64,000 nt of DNA from Sympetrum striolatum (lineage: Eukaryota > Arthropoda > Insecta > Odonata > Libellulidae). The notes under the pieces were generated by a model. The model searched no databases. It was not told the DNA's origin and was given only the letters and a program-made list of their open reading frames with translations. A program made the position numbers and the translations under genes. Shown one piece after another: positions 55,884-64,000 of the stretch (position 1 is its first letter; each line of letters opens with the position of its first letter). Location: positions 74,639,454-74,703,453 of the forward strand of contig OX388345.1 in assembly GCA_947579665.1 (NCBI GenBank), written 5' to 3'.

Positions 55884-58800
55884 AGAAATAACACCCAACA
55901 AAAGGGTGTTAAAAATTTAGGTATACACTATTATTAATACAAGTTTTAGAAAATGTAATTTACTGTAACTTTTGAATGAAACATTTTTGTATCACTGATT
56001 TTTTAGGAGTTATTTGTGAAATACTGATAAACCGGAAGTTGCTGATTATGTACTTTGTGGGCGCTCTAACATGAAAACTATTTGTCGTATCAACACCAAA
56101 TTTTATGTATAGCACTTTGGTTGGTGTCGTTAGAGTTGATTAGTTTTTGGAGTAAATCGGTTAACAAGAAGTTGAGCTTTATAATTCGAAGCTCGTTTCC
56201 GTTGTTGCTATATTCCTCCATTAATCTGATATTTAGATATATGCAGTTATCTACAAAAATTACAAAAAATGTATTTGTATGTATCTTCCAAGTTTAGATT
56301 GAATCTAGAGTTCGAAAATCCTGTCGTAGATAAATATTTACATCTGATATATGGAGAAAGTCATGTGCTGGCCACATCAGATTTTTTTACATCTAATGTC
56401 ATCTAAAATATTCCCTTTCGTTTTACTTTTTTCTTATTCACGATACCAACCCTCTTCGGCAGCGCCCGATTCTCTAGTTGAGGCCTAGCTAACGCAAAGT
56501 GACCTTATAGAATCAATGCTGCTCGCTGTGGCGTAAATGACCATCTATGGCATATGGGACAGTCGTTCAGTATATATGGAAAGTATGCCAGCAACCTTCC
56601 TTGCGGTGGAATCAGCGGTTGTTCACTTATCATTGATTCGGTGTAACTTGGTCAGTAGCGTTGTTGCGGCTATTGGAAAAATTCTTCATTTCGACATCAA
56701 ATTGCGTTTACGCCCCCATGGGAAGGTATCGAATTAATTTTTCACACGTTTTTGTTCGCCTGATTAACATTAATTTCGGGCAATGTCATTCGGTATCTGC
56801 AGGTTGATTTGCGAGTGAAATGTAACACTTCCATCCCATCGCCTCCTTTTAATTTTCGTCGCCGAATGTGTCTTAATGGAGGCAAGGTGATAAGTTTCGA
56901 ATTTCCTCCTAAAAAGTCGTTTAGCGCCTCCCGGAGTGGTACGGTATCGCGATCACCGTTGGGGAGGATAAAGATGCTGGACCAAAATGTTAACCTTATA
57001 GAAAGGGCGTCGGAGATCGGATTACTCACGGACCGCAAACAACATTTTAGCGTAACCCGCTTTGAAATGAGACAATATCATCGCGTTACTGGGAAAGTTT
57101 CCTAATGGTGTCACGTTTCAAACGTTTTATTGTGATTGTCTCGTGTAAAAGGCAAATTCTTTAATAAACGCGTCAGGTCAGGTGATCACCATATCCTGAA
57201 GAAGTAAAAGTTGTTCTGAGGAATATTTGACGTGACTCTTAGCCTTAATTTGCACGAAGTATAAGTTTTAGCGTCAATTTGAATTAGTTACAAATGTTTC
57301 TATCCCTGTGTTTTACTGAAAATAAGACCTGAGGAAACTAATCCCTAAAATACTTATCTGGAAGCTTTTAATACAAGGCTTACCCTAAATATAAGATATT
57401 ACAAACTCAATATTAGAATGCTTAATAAAGGACCATAATAATAGGCATTTAACTTTTGGAGGGCTCAGAGGGTTGTATTCTTATAAATATTTTATTACAG
57501 CTGAAACAGAAGGATTTCGTTCGTTCATGGAAATGTACGACTAACATATTGAGTTATGAAGTAATGAGACTATAAACATGAATAATCTAATTGAAATTAG
57601 TGCTTCAAACAAATGATAAGGAGAATAGCTCCCTTAGCCATATGGCGTATAGAAAATCAAACCGTTTTCATTTTTTATAACACAAATACAGAAACCCTTC
57701 ACAATAAACCGAAAGGGCTCTTTAGAATCAAACTTCAATGCAAGACCTAGTTTTCTTTCGGAGGAACAAGATAATTATAATTTATAACGGACTATTGAAT
57801 AAGAAAAAAATATCACGACTACTAATTTTTATAATTCTAGGCAAATTGTATCTATCAAAGTATCTGCGATATACATTCCCATTCGATTATTATTATTTCT
57901 TTGGAGACAACATGTTTTATCAATTATATTCCCTTTTATAGCTGTGTAAAAACCGCAACATAACTCATTAACAAATACCATAGCAAGGAAACCCGGTTTG
58001 CCGTGACTCAAACCCGGGGATTTGTTAAAGAATGACCTACGTTTACCATTTTACCCCTATCCTTAGAATGAACGAGAAAATGATGTTTTAATATTGGCTG
58101 CAAATTTTTGTTACGACCTCAATGTTGTCTTTGTGACTTATGATAGTTTACATCTACATTCGCCGGTTTAATCTCTGTGATGCAATTTTGTTAATCATTT
58201 ACGCATTGGAATGTAACTCTTGGTCAATTGTCGATAGTATCGATTTTCTCGGTATTCCGTCATGACAGTGTTGACGCAAAATTTATAAGCAGTACATAAA
58301 TACTTTGCATTCCTGAAATATTACGCACCACCGAATGTATTTTCGTGATGAAAATTAACAGTAGTGAGATTACCGCTTGGCAATGAAACGTCTTTATTTT
58401 TTTATCCGGTATTCTATGTGTGATTTAAATGCTCAAAATTTGAATGAATTAGTAAAATTTCATGAAAATAACTGAAAAATCATGTGAATCGACTGTCTGT
58501 GGCCGCAGCAGATATTGAATACACGCACTACGTTTTAGGGTGATATTTTGATTTTTACGTTGCTGAAACCTTTTTATAATTAGAATTTGTTGATTCTAAT
58601 ATATTATGATGTAGTATGTAGTCTTTATACCGTAATGAAATTTTTGCCTTTCAAATTTTTAAATGTGTCTAGATTTTGTTCACGTTCCTTTTTAAATATC
58701 ATATTTAATGTTAAACAAACTAAAATTTAATTAAACTCATTTTTACGTTGACACTTAAAAGCCGTGCAGGGTGATGTTTTAACTAAATATGCATTTTATA

Positions 58801-60536
58801 CCTGCCATAGTGTTATATCTTTACATGCATGTATATTATTCGAAATTTCTTGTGAAAATTGTGTGTTGTTAATTGTACGTTCTGTTTATTATAACTTTGT
58901 ATAACAGGCTTACATTAGAAAACAACGCATTTAAATGCATAATTTTACGTATTACTGAATATCAATGCTTCTATCCAATATCATATTATAAGTATAAAAA
59001 ATGTGTAACGTGCTGACGCCTATGCCTAAATTACAAAGCTTCCATTGAATTTCGTGTAATGAGACTCAAACGAAACGAACAATAAGAAATCAATTTTATC
59101 GGTTCGGCCTGCTAAATGAGCAAATTTATCATGTAGACAATACATCCGCTGTAATATAATAAAAAAATCATCAAATCATAACACAGCATGTGAGCTAATA
59201 AATAATTCGGCGTTAATGAATTCCTTTGTTATTTTATGGTTTTTTTCGTTTATTGTTTTTCATCGAACGATTTCACCAGTCCTGCATTTGAAGCCCTGGG
59301 TGTTATATTTTGTGGACTTTAAAATATGATATTTTTTCTAGTTTAGATCGACAGTCTTGTTTTAAAGGTTAATTTTAAATGAATTCTATTCTCTTTTAAA
59401 TTCTCATTTTATATTAAATAAACCATAATGTCCTTGCGCGCTACAATAATAATAAAATAGCTTTATTAAATTCGAAATTATGGCTTATGAGTATTGTCTT
59501 ACCCCTGACCTTCGTCATTATAACTTTTAAAAATGACAGATTTAGCGAGTAAAAGAAAAATAGAACGGAGCAAAAAGAGGGAACTATTCGGCTAAGTATG
59601 TGCTCAAGGATTAGTAAAATACAGTAGGATGACCTCCAGAAAAAAAAGGGAAAGAGAACTCCGCAAAACCTACTGCCAGCACTCCATATTGTACTTTGTT
59701 TACTGTACACTCAATACTGTTATATACTTATATAAAACAGTAAGTGTAAGCACTGTGTGCAAATTGATAGAAAATATCAACATATTAGGTGTAGACCGCT
59801 GATATTGACTCAGGGGTATCCTATTTTTGTTCTCTGTTTTGACTTCACTAGATAAAAGTAGATCTAAGTTGAAGGGGAAATCAACCATAATGGACCATAT
59901 CATCTCTTTTTCAGATTTTCTAGAATATAAAATCAAATCGCTGAATTGAGGACTGCCGCTAATTGCCTTTATAGGTCAGCCTTTGTTTCTCCCATCAGTC
60001 TTTTAGCTGAGGGTGGGTTGTATTGCTAATGTGGGTTGTATTGCTCTGACAAGTGCGAGAATCACTTCATGTATTCTGTATGATTGAGAAGGACTTTGCA
60101 TTCCTCCCGTAAAAGTATTGGGTTTATTATTGGATCGTAAAATAAGAAAATTTTCGTGGTTAACAATTCGTTATTTTTTTGCGAAAGTTTATAAGAAATT
60201 TACGTTGCTGAGTGGTTTATCGCTCTTCACCAAAATCGGGCCGTAATTATGGATGTGATTTTTCTGATTTTGTGCCAATTCACACGTTTTAAGTACGAGA
60301 GACTTATTGCTTCTCCCTATTAGACTTAATGAAGGCCTTATGACGACTGAAAGTCATGGTATTTATATTTTAATAATGATAATTATAATAATATACTGTC
60401 TCAATTTGTTTCTATTAATTTTAGTGGAACATCATTTAAAATATAGGTTTAGTGTTTGTAAAGAAGATTTATTTTTTACTGTTTAAAATATTTTGTTTGT
60501 TTTAGTTTGAATAGTTTGTTGTGCTGTTAGTAAAGC
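55884..60536. other. Long noncoding stretch
   Basis: Very AT-rich. A moderately GC-richer patch (56690-57105) holds 98-codon frames on both strands with no motif. A B-box-like word on the minus strand (ccccgggtttgagtcacgg, 58021-58003) may mark a SINE remnant. No gene is recognised. Confidence 0.45.
60014..60045. repeat. 18-bp direct repeat, 1.8 copies
   Basis: tgggttgtattgctaatg is followed at once by tgggttgtattgct. Confidence 0.9.
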
Positions 60537-60680
60537 AAAGGAAAACTACCTCAATATCTTTCCCTGTCGGGCCATTCCCTCTTCGTGGCATTTACACAGC
60601 TAATGATGGTGGGATTTTAGTTTCAAGCGGCCTCCGGGTTGAAAACTAACCAGGTAGTCTGCTTATTGTGGACGACTAAA
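60537..60680. repeat. Possible interspersed repeat, GC-richer insert
   Basis: A sharply bounded GC-richer segment begins ggaaaactacct and ends gaaaactaaccaggtagtc, so its ends hold short inverted words (aactacct/aggtagt). It contains ccctgtcgggccattccctc. No coding or Pol III box is seen. Classification as a repeat is inference. Confidence 0.35.
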
Positions 60681-61340
60681 ATTTAACCACATACTTGAAG
60701 ATCGCGATAATGTAAGTTTCATGTTGCAAGGCCTTGTTACTCTGTGTATGTTTGGTCGATAAAGTTTTCCTGTATAAGCTTTGTTGCTCTCTGAGTTGCA
60801 AGTGGCGCATAGTGTTAACCTCAGATAGATTAAGGGCCTCTTTAATTGTTGATAGTTGGCTCGAGACCAAGCATCTTGCCTACGTGCATTTCCTGACTTC
60901 TAATCTTGACTCAATCACGTGGATCCCTTGTCTATACCATCCTATGCGCATGGAGAAAATCGAGATTTGATTATGGCCGTGTTTGGATATTCTCTCGGTA
61001 CCTAAGGAATTGATCTTTTATTTCATTGACGAGCAATTGATTATATTGATGCATTTCTCCTGCTTCTGAGCACGATGATTGCCGGCATGTCAAGATTTAT
61101 CTCTAAGATTGTATCTGAGAAGTGTAATTGCGTTACATCTCTTACAAGGGAACATTACGCGTTGCGTGAAAGGGATCTTCATAATACTTTTAGGGAAGGC
61201 TCTCGTGCAAATAATAATAACAATTGTGAAACCTAAGTGACTAACTTTCGCTAATTTTTAAGAAATAGGCGTATAAAAATCAGCGTCGGATTTCACCGTT
61301 CACCGTTACCTTCTAACTATGCGTCAGACTTCTAACTATG
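60681..61340. other. Noncoding, no gene recognised
   Basis: Short frames only. Ends in a 19-bp direct repeat (ttctaactatgcgtcagac at 61311, ttctaactatgcgtac at 61330). Confidence 0.5.
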
Positions 61341-61357
61341 CGTACAACGTACTTCCA

Positions 61358-61435
61358 AGGTAGCTGTGGTGTAGTGGTGTCGAGCCCGGCAGCGGAATCG
61401 TCGTTTATGGGTTCGATTCCGTGTGTGGTAAAGAT
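61358..61435 (+). mobile_element. tRNA-derived SINE head
   Basis: A box (tagctgtggtgtagtggtgt) and B box (tgggttcgattccgtg) lie at tRNA-like spacing, but acceptor and anticodon stems do not pair. The head resembles the 8.7-kb copy. Confidence 0.6.
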
Positions 61436-61985
61436 TTTTCAACTTTCTTTTTACCTCGTATAAGTCTTTCTCTTTCATTTGTAATTTATTAATTTTCTTG
61501 CCACATTCAAGAACAACATTTTTTTATTATTTTCGCTACCTTCGATAATTATCGGATGAAGCTCATATACTTACCTAGATGAAATTATTCACCGAATGAG
61601 TTATTGGCTCGTCTAATGCGGAGATGTATATATTATACCCAGGAGTTTTACTGCATCTAGATAGTACCCTGCGAGTCGCCTACCGGCGTGTGTCAGGGGG
61701 TCACGTGCCGTAGGATTACTTCGTTATTCTATTTTGGTTGAGTATCGTCCGGGGAAAATAATATTCTTTGAAGGGACAAATTCTAGTATTCATTTCCATA
61801 TTCTTTTTCACCCAGTGTTGCGAATATTACATTTCGATACACATAGTTATCTACAACACTGAAGTAATTCTACGTCCGACTGTTAATGCATACAATTAGT
61901 CTTAAGCGAATTCATATTTAGGATTCATTCATGTTCTTGCTACCATATTCTGATGAATGGGATATTTTCATGTTTCATTTGGTAC
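61436..61985. other. Noncoding, no gene recognised
   Basis: AT-rich, no features supported. Confidence 0.5.
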
Positions 61986-61989
61986 AGGG

Positions 61990-62220
61990 TACAGAAAAAT
62001 GTATCTTTCGTTTATTTCTGTCTCAGTCTTGATCATGGTGGAATGAAAGCTATTGAGGTGTGAGTGAGTAACTGCGCTGATCAAGGTCTCTCCTTATGTA
62101 CCGACAAGAATAGTGTTATTCGTAGAGTCATTGTGCTTCACTTATGTGGACATGTTCTGCTTATAGCATTCTGGTTAGTGATGAAAGCAATCGCAAACTA
62201 TCTTACTCCTCATCCTGTCG
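61990..62220. repeat. Dispersed repeat, copy 2 (relative at 18 kb)
   Basis: Collinear with 18.13-18.40 kb: ctgatcaaggtctctcctta, cgtagagtcattgtgcttca, ttctgcttatagcattctgg, aactatcttactcctcatc. Its plus frame (62064-62375) is open by chance and not conserved in the other copy. Confidence 0.7.
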
Positions 62221-62375
62221 TATCTTATGTCCGATGTGGTGAGGCACCAACCAGCCTTCGGTCTGAATACTGTACTGATATTCATTCACATGGTTCAGGA
62301 TCATATCCAATGTCTTCTGAAACAATTTCCTTCAGGTTTCCATTTATCTCTGTACCACTTCTGTGTAATTTGTGA

Positions 62376-64000
62376 ATCTTGGGCTGGAACTTGTAAAATT
62401 CTGATGTTCATTCTCATCATCGCTTACGAGTTTTTATATGTATTTTTAAAAAATGTCAAGTATTTATCTTTTAGCTTTCCGGTACCTTATAAGCACCGTA
62501 CACATTTAATGTAAAGGCAGTCCTTATTTTATAGGTCAATCCTTTTACTCTCTCCTTTTGAGTCTTAACATTCATTTTTATACTTTCATTTCGGTATTTA
62601 AACAAAATTCATCGTTAGCGTAGAAGTGATTTATGAATGGAAACCTTGAGGAAGGTATCATAAAATATTCCCGTGATAAACGTCTTGACCGATTTTTTGT
62701 AGCGTCCTTCTCGAATTTACTTCTGTAAAATTATGTAGCAAACAATTTTATTTACTTTTTTCACGTATGATTTATTTTCTGTCCTTTTTCGTAGATATGG
62801 AGTTCGTTAATGCTGCATTTGTGGGAGTAGATTGTATATAACCATGGATTTTGCACTTATAAATTGACATTAATCTTTTAAATTGTGAAGATTTCATTTG
62901 AAAGTTCCTTCCTATATTTTCATCTTCGGGTGTATGTTCGGGTCTGATGTTGTAGCACTTGTTTCTGTACGTATAGTCGTCATCCTGGAGAATGGTCGGA
63001 TTCTTACCCCCTTCAACTTTTTACATTTAGAAGAAAAACATTTTGTATGGAATTCGATGATCTGCCAAAAAACGTAAATATTATTTGGCATCATTCATTC
63101 TTCAGGTCCTTTCATATTTTCACAGCGATGAGCTTTACTACATTTTTAAGAAATTGAATGCTTCAGAATATTCCATTCATTGAATTGTAGAAGTGGCTGT
63201 GATCGCTTGATTACTCTTCTTTAAATACAAGATCTCTATGGACAGCTGTTCAAATGCGAAATCTATGCGTAGAGTTACCCGTATATAAGATTTTCACGGA
63301 GAGATACTCATCTTCTAAGATTCTTGATGCAGCCGCTGTTTATCGGTCGTAATACTGTTCTGCGTTTTTAGTCGTTATCTGCTTCTTCTCCTTCATCTTC
63401 TTCTTTCTTTCTGTATGTACTGCCTTCGCTTTTCATCCCTTATCAAACTGTCCGTTTACTCCTTTGAATTTTTTCCTTCCCTTTACCACTAGGCGTGGTA
63501 TTTCTAGTTACTCGACTTATAGGGCACCCGAGCACACTTGCATAACGGTCCACTCGTGTTTGAACGAGTTCTTCGTAAGGAGCTCGCCCCGGGCTGCTTT
63601 TCCACGCAATGTTTCTTATACCCTTCGAATTGTTTGAGGCTCCAGCCGAAGTTTAGGGATCATTGGGGATGCATACCGGTCGCTCATGCGTTTGCATTCG
63701 CCCCACCGGTTTATTTTGTTTTCATAGACGTACGTCTCGTTATCCCAGGGTTGATCTTCTTTCTCCACCGGGTTCTCGCGATCAGTGTTTTACTATTAAT
63801 ATCGTCTGGAGAAGGGATGGCCGACCTTTATAGTTCCCGCGTCGATTAATTTATTTTTGTTTTAGATGCGTCGTACAAACTTATTGTACGCCATACATTT
63901 TAATAATGAGCCTTAAACTGTGCCAATAAAGTATAACAAATGCAGTCTTTAGATTTCTATAGTAGGTTATTTTATGTATTAAAAGTATAACTTTAACAAA
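62376..64000. other. Noncoding, no gene recognised
   Basis: AT-rich up to a somewhat GC-richer patch near 63540-63830 with a 103-codon plus frame (63538-63849) lacking motif or splice support. No RNA gene is seen. Confidence 0.45.

Noticed and set aside
1..64000. CRISPR array, operon, phage or prokaryotic defence system
   Set aside because: No regularly spaced repeats with spacers and no prokaryotic gene organisation; sequence is eukaryotic.

Overview
This is an AT-rich eukaryotic nuclear window, most likely from an insect or other arthropod. The reasons are a canonical eukaryotic tRNA gene with internal Pol III boxes and a T-run terminator, many decayed non-LTR retrotransposons, tRNA-derived SINEs, inverted-repeat DNA elements, and isolated exon-like islands with GT/AG borders instead of contiguous ORFs. 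Nothing looks prokaryotic or viral: there are no operons, ribosome-binding sites or phage modules. Almost all ORFs here are of a length expected by chance at this base composition.

Layout. 0-9 kb: one intact tRNA-Arg(CCT) gene on the minus strand, a LINE fossil at 3.3-3.9 kb, a SINE at 6.4 kb, and a protein-like open frame on the minus strand ending at 8177 with a polyadenylation signal after it. 9-17.2 kb: a twin E-box palindrome, a possible minus-strand exon at 11.3 kb, a foldback element with repeat-built arms at 15.0-15.4 kb, a 29-bp tandem repeat, a possible small ORF, a 76-nt hairpin, a LINE tail and a short inverted-repeat element. 18-21 kb: a dispersed repeat whose relative lies at 62 kb, and reverse-transcriptase remnants. 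22.0-22.9 kb: the clearest gene-like locus, a CpG-rich block ending in a possible first coding exon with a good splice donor. 23-43 kb: long noncoding stretches holding microsatellites, two local duplications, SINEs, an RTE-like LINE fossil, two more CpG-rich blocks and a frameshifted protein-like region at 36.8-37.3 kb. 43.1-44.6 kb: two LINE fossils in opposite orientations, one with a 260-codon reverse-transcriptase frame. 45-64 kb: dispersed repeats, a pre-miRNA-like hairpin at 47.7 kb, a possible two-exon minus-strand gene start at 48 kb, a 171-bp tandem repeat, a second inverted-repeat element with G-quadruplex-like runs, a 38-codon coiled-coil exon candidate at 52.2 kb, and another LINE fossil.

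The most economical reading is that the window is mostly intron and intergenic DNA. At least one plus-strand gene appears to start near 22.3 kb and could extend rightward, possibly to the exon candidate at 52.2 kb; other genes may run on the minus strand. The only gene I would call with high confidence is the tRNA. Mobile elements account for most of the recognisable sequence.
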